Source: Lineus longissimus (Eukaryota; Nemertea; Pilidiophora; Heteronemertea; Lineidae). From it: DNA of 64,000 nucleotides. Positions 11,157-20,681 of the stretch are shown here, one piece after another (positions within the stretch are counted from its first letter, which is position 1; each line of letters opens with the position of its first letter). The stretch covers positions 11,906,501 to 11,970,500 of the forward strand of contig NC_088315.1 in NCBI RefSeq assembly GCF_910592395.1, read 5' to 3'. The position numbers were made by a program, and so were the translations under genes. The notes under the pieces were generated by a model that saw only the letters and a program-made list of their open reading frames with translations, did no database searches and was not told the origin of the DNA.

Positions 11157-12188
11157 TGTAACGCCCAAAATCATCATATAGGTTTTGGTAGTTTTGTATT
11201 TGCATTTTATTTGATGTCTAGGTATTCATAGATCACACTTTAATAATTTACTTTCTCAGTCATGTAGGTCTGTATGATGTCTCATGTACTTTATGCTTGT
11301 TTAAAGTTAGTTAGGTGTGGGTGCCTGTCACCGTTAATTAGTATACAACTCAGAACTTTCTAGGAATTGAGGTCCGGCATCCTCCGAGGACTGTCCATAG
11401 TTTATGTGACACTTCTTTGCTATCTTCGGTAGTCTTTGATGTAACTCTTTCCCAGCATCTCAAGAATTTACAACTTCCTGCAGCTTGCAGTTAGTTTCCT
11501 CTCTGAAGAGTGATATGTCCTGGTACGCCTTTCATAAATCGGTTTGACCATGGGTCACTTTCAGGATGTTAGAACTTTGTTACTTTAGAAGATTCAGTGA
11601 GACCTAGGTTGTGAAGGTGGCAAGACGTGCCTCTTCTTTTGCTTTGGACAAACGGTCCAAATAGGCAAGGTGGCAAAGTGCCCCTTCTGTTTCTTTCTGG
11701 ACAAATGGTCCAGCCTGTGAAGGCCTAAAGTAGGCTAGGTGGCAAATGTGCCCCATATTCTTTCGTTCTGGACGGATGGTCCAGCAGTTTATTTTGATTT
11801 GATAGAGCCAGCCTTGTAAGTAGAGTTATAATTCTCGATTTGTCGTTTTCTGTTTTAACGAGATAATTTAGGTTTCTTATAGAATCAATATGTTTAGGAT
11901 TTTTACTTTCAATATTGCAGATTGAACCACTTCATGAACACTTCATGAACACTTCATGAATACTACACTTCACGTCGTTACGTTTCAAGCAACTTCATTG
12001 TCACTTCGTTCCTGTATGAATACTTCACGTTGTTTCGATCACTTAAGTGTGAACTGTATGCAATATACAAGTTTGTGGAGTAATTAAAAGTGTGTATCAA
12101 TACTGGACCTATACATTTATTTCGTTTATTCTCGTTGTGAGAATGGAAAGGCCTCACTCACCCCATGTGGACTAAAGGAGAGTCCACA
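11157..12188 (+). repeat. 3' LTR of BEL/Pao element
   Basis: This repeat has the same length as the 5' LTR and reads the same from end to end, including the triple CACTTCATGAA and the terminal hairpin. It should supply the polyadenylation site. The following ATGTA (12189-12193) is the target duplication. Confidence 0.95.
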
Positions 12189-12193
12189 ATGTA

Positions 12194-13074
12194 TTTAGAT
12201 TTAGTTTTGATGAGACTATTCAAAATGAGACTAAGAGTATGACTGGTGGTGCGTTTGTCGACAGTATTACATGTATATCAAGTTTAAGGGCATAGCAGCT
12301 GCTGACGTAGTTCTCCTCTGGCGTATTGCAGTGAGCCATAAACGACGTTTCTTAAATTGCCCTGGCTTCTGATAAAAAGATATTTAGAGGCCAAGCCAGG
12401 GTAATCTGGTCAAGGACAGGATGTCGTTATTCTGTGCAGTGAATGCTGTTCAACCAGTCAAGGACGAAAGTAGGTTCGCCCGATTGCGCGCCATCTTCGC
12501 TCGATTCTTTGGCTTTGTAAAATGAGTATGTTGAATTAAGAGATAACTTACAAACCTATGAATTAGCACGAAATATCAACACGATCATGACGATATGAGT
12601 TTATGTAATGTTGGAGCGATTGCTAATAAAGCACGTATGTAAAACTGGCTACCCCAGCTGGTCCCATTTCATACAATATGTGCCTCTGACGCGTTCCGGG
12701 AAAATCGAGATTCATTCTATAATTTGAAAATAGGGTAATCGCTCTTGTCCCCTGCAATATTTGATGTTTTAGACAGCTATGCAATCCGAACTGAACTTCT
12801 GTCTAATATTCATTGAATTTATTCCAATCATTACCCAGCCAAGCCACAACTGTTACCGCATGGGCTCTTTCCGACTGCTGCCCAAGGACCTGTAAATGCC
12901 TATTCTTAGACGTACGCGTGCCGAGAGTTTTATCATTAAAGGGGCAGCAGAGTAGATATATATAGGGCGGGAGGGGATGGTAGTATGTGAATGTAATTTC
13001 ACTGAAATGAGCACCTGACTTTGTCGAAGATTCCATTGATCTGTCATCCGTAGTAGTCCTCGATCTACATAAAG
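12194..13074. other. no gene seen
   Basis: Unique-looking sequence downstream of the retrotransposon. I found no convincing reading frame, repeat or RNA gene. Confidence 0.4.
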
Positions 13075-13247
13075 CCGGTGTAGAAGTTTAAAATGTCCGA
13101 GGATAAAATGTCCGAGAACAAAGGATTCTATTATGCGCTGAGCTATTGACGGTCATGGTCTCTATAGAACCATAATGTCATAATCTGTCAGAATACAATA
13201 GGCCCGGACACTTTTTCCAGGGGGGACACTTTCTACTTTTACACCGG
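13075..13247 (+). mobile_element. MITE-like element, copy 1
   Basis: This 173-bp element has imperfect terminal inverted repeats: it starts CCGGTGTAGAAGTTT and its other end reads CCGGTGTAAAAGTAGAAA on the opposite strand. A second copy lies inverted at 52053-52254, sharing internal segments such as GGACACTTTTTCCAGG and GATTCTATTATGCGC. It has no coding capacity. It resembles a non-autonomous DNA transposon; the superfamily is not assigned. Confidence 0.7.
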
Positions 13248-14873
13248 GTCGGAGGCCTATCAAATTTGTCGAGTGGTTTCCACTTTTGCCGGAGATGAAA
13301 ATGTCCCTTTTTTGGAATATGGAATAATTCCCAAGCGCACAAGTTTGCATAAGTTACTGGTATGGCTCGGAGGTATAATAAATCGATTATATCAGAGACT
13401 ATAGAAAATGATGTTTTTATCAGAGAGACTTTGATTGTGAAGTTCGCCACTCTGTTATCTCGTGGTTGGCTGCTACATGCCGCAACTAGGAGCATCACAT
13501 TTATGGCTAGAGTGGAATTTCGCTTAGCCTGTTTTGGGTATGACAGACCAATGGTAACATTCCGATTTTTGGCCATTCAAAGCTGAATTCCTTTAATACA
13601 TTGATTGTCGTTGATTTGCTACCAACGGACAAGAGGGTGGAATGACCGGTGTTGACGAGATGTCGATCCAGTGTGCGTTTTAATTTTGAGTGACGTGTAT
13701 TTAAAGTATCATTTTCAACAGAGAATAGAAAGCAGTGCGCCTTGTTTAGGTAGCAGGGCAGAGACCTGTATTCATCCACGACCGGAAGTGTGGCACATAG
13801 AGCTTATCAAAATGTCAAGTTGTGGTAAATACATGGCTGGGATGGACCAAAGTGGAATTAATTCTCAATCTGTGGTTGATTCTTAATCTACAGAGTCAGG
13901 CCATCACAGAAATATGCTTTTTGATAATATATTTAAGAAAATGTGGTCTCACTGGTCAGTTTAGAACTTGTACTTTGACAGGGCCATATCAATGCACCAG
14001 TGACGTTTTGATGGATATGGTGTACGGAAATCTTTTTTTCTCAGGCAATCGGTATTGGAATTTTTTAAAACTTTATTATGCTATTGGCAAAGGGTTCTTC
14101 TTGACACATATAAAATTTTGTGCAGATTGATTGGTCCAATGAGTACTTTTTTTACCAAAACCTATGCACAACAATGTACACGTAATGTACACATGTTTTA
14201 ATAGAGGACTCTGGCCAGCAGACTATTTCTTTTTTTTTATTGATTCACCACGTATCAGCATAGCGATAAATTCATAGGTGGTTAATTTCCTGACTGTCGC
14301 TATGAAGTCAACGCTTATTGAATTGAGGTCAAGTGTTGGGAGAATGTTATGATCTTGTTGCATGTCAAGTGTTCATTGCTTGTCTCTATTTCATCTCCTT
14401 TGAATTTGGTAGTTAGAAAATTGAAAAAGATGGCTCGAGTCAAGTGTTCTTTTTCGACTTTAATAATCTCCCCTCTTCATACCTTCAATGAAATCGCTTA
14501 TTGATCTTCATGATAAAAATGCAAAACTCTGGAATAGCCTTACACATGAAAGTTGAATGGGTATTTGTAGCCCGTGCCAGTGGTAATGATTGAGATCAAA
14601 TTGCATCAAACAATGCAGGGGTTGCTAATAAGCGGGGGCTACAATTACCCCATATCTAAAGGGTAAGACTGAACCTTTCAAAAGTTGTTTCCTTCTACAA
14701 AGTTCAGGTTTAACGATAACTCAGTTGACAAATCAAAATAAACCAACAAAAAGGCGAGGGGGGGGGGCAGGGGTAATCGTGCCATTCAACTCTCACATCA
14801 AATGCTTGGAAGATGTTGATCTTATATCTCGAAGGAACGGTCGCTCAAGTATGGCGTTTTTGGTGGCCTTCAA
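13248..14873. other. no gene seen
   Basis: AT-rich sequence with short scattered open frames on both strands that overlap one another and show no motif. I see nothing that I would call a gene or a repeat. Confidence 0.4.
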
Positions 14874-15483
14874 GGGTCCATACCTATGTGTCCCAGTACC
14901 CATGTTTCCCGGTACCTATGTGTCCCGGTACCTATGTTTCCCAGTACCCATGTCTCCCGGTCACGTCCCGGGCAGTAAAAATGCGATTTTAGGATTAGGC
15001 CGATAGTCATGATAAAGTCATGATAGTCGGCCTCATAAGTAAATTTGACTGGCCTTTTTGATTACTTGAATAAAAACAATGGTTTTTCCTCAATCTAATT
15101 TTGGACCCAACACAATTTCAAGGTAGGTCTATGAGAGATTTGGAAGTCAAGTGAATTTGGTTTTGTTCCTTGAGGCCCTTTGATGTTTTTGGGTCAGGGC
15201 GGGGGCCGTTTTTTTTTCTTATGGACACTAACTTATGACGCCGACTATCACAACTATATCTTTTTGATACCCCTTCGTCCTTACAAATAGCAAAGAGCCG
15301 AAGCATATCGAAAACCACTGGTGCCGAGGATGTCATGACAATAGGCCTATTAAATCCTAAAATCGCGTTTCTTGTACTGACCGGTACACATCGGTACCGG
15401 GACACATAGGTACCGGGACATATAGGTACCGGGACACATAGGTACCGGGACATATAGGTACCGGGAAACATAGGTATGACCCC
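14874..15483. mobile_element. foldback-type element with 16-bp repeat arms
   Basis: The left arm (about 14875-14965) is a run of CCCGGTACCTATGTGT-like units. The right arm (about 15375-15477) is the same array in inverse orientation (GGTACCGGGACACATA). Just inside the arms a further segment, GCGATTTTAGGATT, is also inverted (14982-14995 and near 15354-15367). The outer ends match too (GGGTCCATACCTATG and GACCCC). Inverted arms built of short tandem units are the hallmark of Foldback-type elements. The ~400-bp interior has no gene. Confidence 0.65.
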
Positions 15484-15955
15484 GCGTTGAAAGGTTGGAC
15501 AGATACTTATATTGCCGACTTATGTTGCCGACTATAACGCAACGTGTTTGGTTTGTGGCATCGATAAGGTTTCTAGAAACGCATGGGGGGGGGGGGGGGG
15601 GTTGGTGTGTGTGTCTTGATTCACCTCATTGTGTGGTTGATGTGCGGTTATAGGTATCATAACATTTTGTTCTTTAAGGAAGTCAAAGTATTGGTACGAA
15701 AATAAGCTCATGGCTTCCGATTTCGGTGGTAGGGATCGAGGGTGAATGGTCATAATGACGGTGATATGACCACAATGCAGTTGCCAATTTCCTGACGCGT
15801 ACTTCCTTCAACATCCATTGTGTTTCTGAATTTTCTGGGCGCATTCCTATCATGGCTGTGTAGGCCTAACACATACACTCAACGAAAACTTATAGCCTTG
15901 GCCTAAATATGAAGGCGTTGGAAAGATACATGCTTCATATCAGCTTCCACGATGT
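15484..15955. other. no gene seen; poly-G run
   Basis: A poly-G run lies at 15585-15601, followed by a short GT repeat. No coding region was recognised. Confidence 0.4.
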
Positions 15956-15958
15956 ATA

Positions 15959-16672
15959 GTGGGTGCTGAATCGGTGTGGCCGGACCCTGGGACGAAATCT
16001 GACAATGTACCGGCAGTCAGAATTTCCAAACCCGCCAGTGCAGTGCCTTCGTCATTCTCCGATGTTGCCAAGCAACTGGCAGCAGCTCCAAACCCGAGCA
16101 CGCGTGGCAGGAGAGGGGGTCGGGGTGGTGTGCATCGTGGGCCATTGAGGCCTGCCGCAGTTTCGAGGTTAACAAAAGAGCATGGCAGCAACATCTCGCT
16201 GGATCGGATGAGTGATGGTAGTAGGAAATCCGATGACAGCTTTAGATACTCCTCACATCAGCAACGCAAGGAGAGAAAAACGGAGAATCGGCGCAGGAGG
16301 ATCGTACAAGGGAAAGCAAAGGTTAGTGATGGAACTGTCTTCAAAGGTGCCCCTGAACCAAGTCGGGACATTTTCATATACCGAGTAGATGGAGATACCC
16401 AAACAAATGACCTGAAAACTTTCATTACTGACAGGGGTTTCAGTGTCCGAAACCTACAGCAAGTGTCGCATCCAGATGCGAGTTACAAATCATTTCGACT
16501 AACTGTTCCCGTCTCCAACTTCAAAGATTTATTTGACAACGAACTCTGGCCTGAAGGTGTTCGCGTTCGGAAATATATCCCCCCTAACAAAGCAACACCC
16601 TCCGCCAGCCTACCTCTCTGGCTGGGCACCACCTCCACAGCTGGAACCTCTCTGACCAGGCACCACACGTGA
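15959..16672 (+). pseudogene. LINE ORF1-like RNA-binding fragment
   Basis: The frame is open for 237 codons but has no early ATG. It begins with an Arg/Gly-rich basic region (RGRRGGRGG) and continues into a segment with DIFIYRVDGDTQTNDLKTF and ending LWPEGVRVRKYIPP. That layout resembles the RRM-like ORF1 domain of aquatic-animal non-LTR retrotransposons. The frame then runs into a 64-bp segment that is found inverted at 45405-45470. I read it as a truncated LINE copy. A host exon is the alternative. Family assignment is by remembered resemblance and needs a profile search. Confidence 0.5.
16603..16666 (+). repeat. 64-bp segment inverted at 45405-45470
   Basis: This segment starts CGCCAGCCTACCTCTCTGG and ends AGGCACCAC. 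Its near-identical reverse complement lies at 45405-45470, at the 5' edge of the LINE. The two copies differ by one inserted base and a few substitutions. They bracket 28.8 kb including the whole Polinton. No matching target duplication was found outside them. Confidence 0.7.
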
Positions 16673-16819
16673 CTGGTAGTATCACTTCCAACCGTTTGAA
16701 GAAATGGCGGTGCTGTTGGTTGATATGTTGGCGTGCAGTAGTAGCTCAGCTCATGCTCCGCATGCGGGTGTAAAAGAAATGCTGGTCCCCATGAATCTAA
16801 GTCCAGTCTAGAATTCCTT

Positions 16820-17060
16820 AGAATATATGTATTGTGGTGGTAGGAATCTAGGTAATTCTAAGCTATTTTAACAAAAACCCTTACAGGCCTTTTTGTCTCA
16901 AAATAGCTTAGAAACCCCTAAGAACCAGACACCACAATACATATATTCTATCATTCTTCAGTGAAGCGTTGCAGTGAAATGGTAAGGGAATACTAGAGCT
17001 CAATGGGTTAATGTAATCATGACTTACTGTATTCCAACAGAAAGTACACGTCAATAGCTT
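16820..17060 (+). repeat. left Polinton TIR (241 bp)
   Basis: It is identical by eye to the reverse complement of 35313-35553. The outermost 130 bp (16820-16949) are themselves an imperfect palindrome: AGAATATATGTATTGTGGTG at 16820-16839 is mirrored by CACCACAATACATATATTCT at 16930-16949, and CTAAGCTATTTT is mirrored by AAAATAGCTTAG. In the parent family the ends serve integrase recognition and protein-primed replication. Confidence 0.95.
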
Positions 17061-17140
17061 TTTTCCGTGCATTTTACCTGATATATGATGTTGGCACTGT
17101 TCACTGCATGTACATAATTTTACTAGTAAATAAATAGAAA

Positions 17141-18397
17141 ATGGCAACAGGATATTTATTAAATACCGAAAGGGCACATAAGATTCCACTTGGTTTGAAA
17201 GCTGAGAGGCAGCATCATATCATTACTCATAACCCATCATCTGCTAACCCCAAAGAAACTTTGTATGTTAGAATACCGGCATTGCGAGAGAATACATTCT
17301 TTGTACCTAAATCTCTTTATCTGTCTGCTGATGTAACCATTTCTGGTGATTCTAAAAATAGTGTTGTAAATAATCTTGGTAGAATCCTGATTTCAAAGAT
17401 GGTGGTTAAGTGGGGAACAGAGCAGATATTTGACCTTGACGAATACAGTCATTATTCTACATTTAAAGATCTGTGGTTTACAGAAGAAGAAAGAAATGAT
17501 AGAGTTTTTCAGGGTATTCAGTCAAAAAATCTTAGAGAATTAAGATCAGGAGTCGCTGAAGCTGATGTCACTGGAGAAACAGCTAATGAAAAGACTTTAA
17601 AGAAAGTGTTTGACAAGAAGTACAAAATACCATTAGATTTTGAACTATTCCATCATCATGCTCCATTTTACAAGTTTCCAATTCAAGAAGATGTGATTAT
17701 TGAAATAACTTTAGCACCAAAGGAGGAAATCATAGTCACCACAACAACAGCTAGCATGGGCTACAAACTAGAGAATATTTGTTTTGAATATGATACCGTA
17801 GCCAACAAAATGATTGCTAGTCAATTGAGTAACAAGTACAACTCTGGATTCTCAATATTTTATGATTGGGTAGACCATTTTAAGACAGTCAATGTTACTG
17901 CTAATGAAACACTAATTAATGAGAACATCAACTTTCCAAGAATGTCTATTAAAGGATTATTATTACTATTTGTGTCTGACTATGTAGATGGAGCTAGAGA
18001 TTCAGAGAAGTTTGAAAACCCTAACATAAGTAAAGTGCAGATCACAATAGAGGGTGTTGCCAATCAGGTGTTCCCAGAAGGAATGAGAATGATGGATCAA
18101 TGGGAGGAGATCAAGAAACATTTTATGTCTGAAGATTTGAAGAAAACTCATGACTGTAACATGACCATGGAGAAATACTATGGTGATTCTAATCACTATG
18201 GTTTATGGTTGGACCTGAGAACTTCTGAAGATAATCGTCTACACGGATCAGGAAAGAAGCTCCAGAACACAAAAGATGGTATTCAATTATCTATTACAAA
18301 GAAATCTGGAAAGGGACCATACAAAATGCACATATTCGTGGTTTCTGACGCCCAGGTAAACATCCAGAATTCTCAGATTGCTTCACTCCAGCACTGA
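17141..18397 (+). CDS. Polinton major capsid protein (PY type)
   Basis: This 418-residue protein is the best candidate for the double jelly-roll major capsid protein. Its length fits the Polinton PY protein, and it heads a capsid block (small membrane protein, minor capsid protein, membrane protein, then the ATPase on the other strand). The stretch KWGTEQIFDLDEYSHYSTFK at about residues 90-110 resembles the conserved strand-turn region of these proteins. No signal peptide or membrane segment is evident. The start is preceded by TAAATAGAAA. The stop codon lies in the loop of a 6-bp hairpin (CAGCAC-TGAG-GTGCTG), which is followed by a GAAC/GTTC hairpin. The jelly-roll fold is inferred and would need structure prediction. 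Confidence 0.75.
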   Translation: MATGYLLNTERAHKIPLGLKAERQHHIITHNPSSANPKETLYVRIPALRENTFFVPKSLYLSADVTISGDSKNSVVNNLGRILISKMVVKWGTEQIFDLDEYSHYSTFKDLWFTEEERNDRVFQGIQSKNLRELRSGVAEADVTGETANEKTLKKVFDKKYKIPLDFELFHHHAPFYKFPIQEDVIIEITLAPKEEIIVTTTTASMGYKLENICFEYDTVANKMIASQLSNKYNSGFSIFYDWVDHFKTVNVTANETLINENINFPRMSIKGLLLLFVSDYVDGARDSEKFENPNISKVQITIEGVANQVFPEGMRMMDQWEEIKKHFMSEDLKKTHDCNMTMEKYYGDSNHYGLWLDLRTSEDNRLHGSGKKLQNTKDGIQLSITKKSGKGPYKMHIFVVSDAQVNIQNSQIASLQH

Positions 18398-18476
18398 GGT
18401 GCTGCAAGAACAAAAGTTCGCTCCAACACTGAATACTAGATAAATGAGTTTTACTAGTGATTTTCTAAGTAATTAA

Positions 18477-18713
18477 ATGGATACACCAGGAAAGAAAGAT
18501 ATCATAAATACACTGTATCAAAGTTTACTGTTGGCATCAACAACAATTGGTTACTCTATGTTACTGAAAAGGTTCTTGAGAATCAATATTGGTCCCCCAA
18601 GTCAGGCCGACCTAGAGGAAATTCTTAAACTGGGAGGAACTGTAGCTATTAGTAATGGAACATTAGAGTACCTTTACGATCAAGGAATCCTACCCAGAAA
18701 TATTATGAAGTAA
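18477..18713 (+). CDS. small Polinton membrane-associated protein
   Basis: This 78-residue protein has a hydrophobic stretch near residues 12-27 (LYQSLLLASTTIGYSMLLKR) and a weaker one near 52-60. Small proteins of this kind are often found between the two capsid genes in Polintons. Its function is unknown. The start is directly preceded by TTAA, giving TTAAATG. It probably belongs to the virion or membrane module. Confidence is in its being a gene, not in a role. Confidence 0.65.
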   Translation: MDTPGKKDIINTLYQSLLLASTTIGYSMLLKRFLRINIGPPSQADLEEILKLGGTVAISNGTLEYLYDQGILPRNIMK

Positions 18714-18770
18714 GAATAATTTACTTATTTGATAAAAGGTAAATTTGAAAACGAAAATTTGCTTAAGTAA

Positions 18771-19538
18771 ATGATTACTGTAATGAACATAGATTCAAGT
18801 GACTATCCAGATCAGAGTTCAAGTGATTTAACAGTCAATCTCAAGACTGAAATTCAGGATGCATGTAGCATCACTTTAACTTTTGCAGTAATACCTTGTA
18901 CATTCTACAACATAAGTGCAGCCAGGGAGAATAACCGAATCAAAGTTAAGGGGTTTGATGTGGCAGAGATTACGCTACCAGATGGTCTCTATGACCTACA
19001 GAGCTTTTCAAAAGTATTTGCGGATAAGTTGAAAGAAAATAGTATGAGTAGAGGTGCTGTCAGATTTGACCTTGAAGAACCAACAGGTAAGGCCATCTTA
19101 CACTTCCTAAAGAGAAAAAATGAGGCGCATTATCAGATCTATTTTATTGGTAAAAGTAATGAATTATTTGGCATGAAATCAGAATGGCCTTACCCTTTAG
19201 ACAATAAAAGTAAGGATGATGTTGTAAGCGAGAAACCCATCAATTTTAGACCAATTAACCATTTTGTTTTTCACTGTGACATAATCGAATCTAATAGTGT
19301 ATTAAGTAATGGTGAAGCATCTGATGTGCTAACCACAAGACCAATAAAGGAAGCTAATTTTGGGGATTTAATAGCATACACATTTGAGAAACCAATAGCA
19401 ATTCCCTGTAAACCAAGATTCAATAAGCTGAATATTCGCTTAACTGATGAAAAAGGTGAAATCATCGATCTTAATGGTCATAATGTACAGTACCAATTGG
19501 TATTAACTCGAGCTATGCTCTCAGGGACACATCATTGA
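18771..19538 (+). CDS. minor capsid (penton-type) protein, PX type
   Basis: This 255-residue protein has the features I associate with the Polinton minor capsid protein, a single jelly-roll that occupies the fivefold vertices. It opens with a hydrophilic segment containing DSSDYPDQSS. Its C-terminus carries LNIRLTDEKGEIIDLNG, a motif repeated in diverged form in the 316-residue protein at 28045. The last codons (RAMLSG) overlap a GAGC-TAT-GCTC hairpin at 19510-19520, so the C-terminus is partly encoded by the repeat. The start context is TAAATG. The fold is inferred. Confidence 0.72.
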   Translation: MITVMNIDSSDYPDQSSSDLTVNLKTEIQDACSITLTFAVIPCTFYNISAARENNRIKVKGFDVAEITLPDGLYDLQSFSKVFADKLKENSMSRGAVRFDLEEPTGKAILHFLKRKNEAHYQIYFIGKSNELFGMKSEWPYPLDNKSKDDVVSEKPINFRPINHFVFHCDIIESNSVLSNGEASDVLTTRPIKEANFGDLIAYTFEKPIAIPCKPRFNKLNIRLTDEKGEIIDLNGHNVQYQLVLTRAMLSGTHH

Positions 19539-19560
19539 AATTAAAATTCATTGGAATTAA

Positions 19561-20019
19561 ATGGCTGGCATTGGCATGTTATTTGGATCTGCAATAATCA
19601 ATGGATTAGCATTCACTGGATCCGGTTACCTTTTTAAAAAACTAGACAAGAATGGCTATGAGACTGAAGTGAAAAGACATGATTTGGCTCAGGAGCAATT
19701 ACAAAAAGCTTCAACCGAATGGGAGGAGCATAGGAAAAGTACCATTGACTTCGTTAATCTTGAATTAAAGAGAGAAAGAGACGCTTCTATTGATTTTAAC
19801 AATACTGATTCAGCACTTACTGTTTACAATCATTTACATCCAGAAAGAACTATTGTACTACCTCAGCGACCACAATTAAGTGATTACTACCAACCTAGTG
19901 ATGAAATGAAGAAATACGAGTACCTATGGATTATCCTAGGACTTAGTGGTTTAGGGTTAATAATTTATTATTTTACTAGGGTTAGAAAGACTAAGACCAC
20001 TGATCGGACACAGTCCTGA
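19561..20019 (+). CDS. Polinton two-membrane-segment protein
   Basis: This 152-residue protein has an N-terminal hydrophobic glycine-rich segment (GIGMLFGSAIINGLAFTGSG), a charged helical middle (about 30-75) and a C-terminal membrane helix (about 121-141, LWIILGLSGLGLIIYYF) followed by basic residues. The arrangement suggests a virion membrane or assembly protein next to the capsid genes. Its last codons run into two GGAC-ACA-GTCC hairpins (20006-20035). The start context is TTAAATG. The precise role is unknown. Confidence 0.7.
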   Translation: MAGIGMLFGSAIINGLAFTGSGYLFKKLDKNGYETEVKRHDLAQEQLQKASTEWEEHRKSTIDFVNLELKRERDASIDFNNTDSALTVYNHLHPERTIVLPQRPQLSDYYQPSDEMKKYEYLWIILGLSGLGLIIYYFTRVRKTKTTDRTQS

Positions 20020-20053
20020 TGATCGGACACAGTCCTGATGATCAGAAGCGGGA

Positions 20054-20674
20054 CTAAGATTTTTGATGGGAAAGAGTAAATCCAAATGGATGTTGTAGTC
20101 TAATGATCAGTTTTGATCCTTTTTTCATCTTAAGTTCTTCTATGTAGTACTGTCTTTTCTCCTTAGGAATAACACTGTTTTCTTCTAAGGCATCTTTCAT
20201 GGCTGATTCATCCTTATTAAAAAATAATACTAAAATTCTTATGTTCTCTCTGTAGTCCTTAACAACTGAATTGTACTTCTGAACTAGTAACCAAACAGTG
20301 AGATTGTAGTGCCTGCCGGAAAAGGCAAGATTACATAACTCGGACACCTTCTTTTTTGTGTCTCTCAAATTAGCACAGTCATCAATGAGGAATAATGTGT
20401 TAGAACCAGCAAAGGTCAGAGTAGCAAACTGAAGCACAAGGTCCAAATTACTGGCCACAGCTTCGGGATTAACTATGTAGACGTTCTTGTCTTGGTAAAT
20501 CCATTTCCTTTCATATGTCTTATTGTTGAAATATGTTGGACAGAAAATGACTATGTTCTGGAACTTGTGCCGATACTCCTTTTCTAAGAGGTCAAGGGCA
20601 AAATATGTCTTACCACAATTGGTAACACCAGAAATTAACATATTGTGTGGCTCGTAAATAAATACTTCACTCAT
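20054..20674 (-). CDS. A32/FtsK-type DNA-packaging ATPase
   Basis: This 206-residue P-loop ATPase should power packaging of the genome into capsids. The Walker A motif is GVTNCGKT (residues 16-23) and Walker B is LFLIDD (94-99). The segment SGRHYNLTVWLLVQ fits the region after Walker B in the FtsK/HerA superfamily. The length is normal for the Polinton enzyme. Its ATG lies only 4 nt (TTAA) from the ATG of the divergently transcribed integrase, so both start signals share one palindrome, CATTTAAATG. Confidence 0.92.
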   Translation of the reverse strand: MSEVFIYEPHNMLISGVTNCGKTYFALDLLEKEYRHKFQNIVIFCPTYFNNKTYERKWIYQDKNVYIVNPEAVASNLDLVLQFATLTFAGSNTLFLIDDCANLRDTKKKVSELCNLAFSGRHYNLTVWLLVQKYNSVVKDYRENIRILVLFFNKDESAMKDALEENSVIPKEKRQYYIEELKMKKGSKLIIRLQHPFGFTLSHQKS

Positions 20675-20681
20675 TTAAATG
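20672..20681. promoter_or_regulatory. shared divergent start CATTTAAATG
   Basis: The start codons of the ATPase (minus) and integrase (plus) face away from each other with only TTAA between them, forming a perfect 10-bp palindrome. Each direction reads TTAAATG. A normal 5' leader for either gene would have to lie inside the other gene, or the transcript must start at the codon itself. Confidence 0.7.

Larger units (their letters stand above)
3630..12188 (+). mobile_element. complete BEL/Pao LTR retrotransposon
   Basis: The element is bounded by two direct LTRs (3630-4661 and 11157-12188, both 1032 bp, starting TGTAACG and ending GTCCACA). The 5 bases before the left LTR (3625-3629) and after the right LTR (12189-12193) are both ATGTA, a clean target-site duplication of the size typical of this superfamily. 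One uninterrupted gag-pol frame (4908-10925) lies between them. I noticed no difference between the LTRs, so the insertion should be very recent and the copy may be competent. A tRNA primer-binding site starting TGG directly after the left LTR was not evident. The polypurine-like stretch before the right LTR (TGGGGCCGGAA) is short. Confidence 0.95.

Noticed and set aside
14725-15006. 94-codon frame rich in VPVPM repeats
   Set aside because: Product of the 16-bp foldback units.
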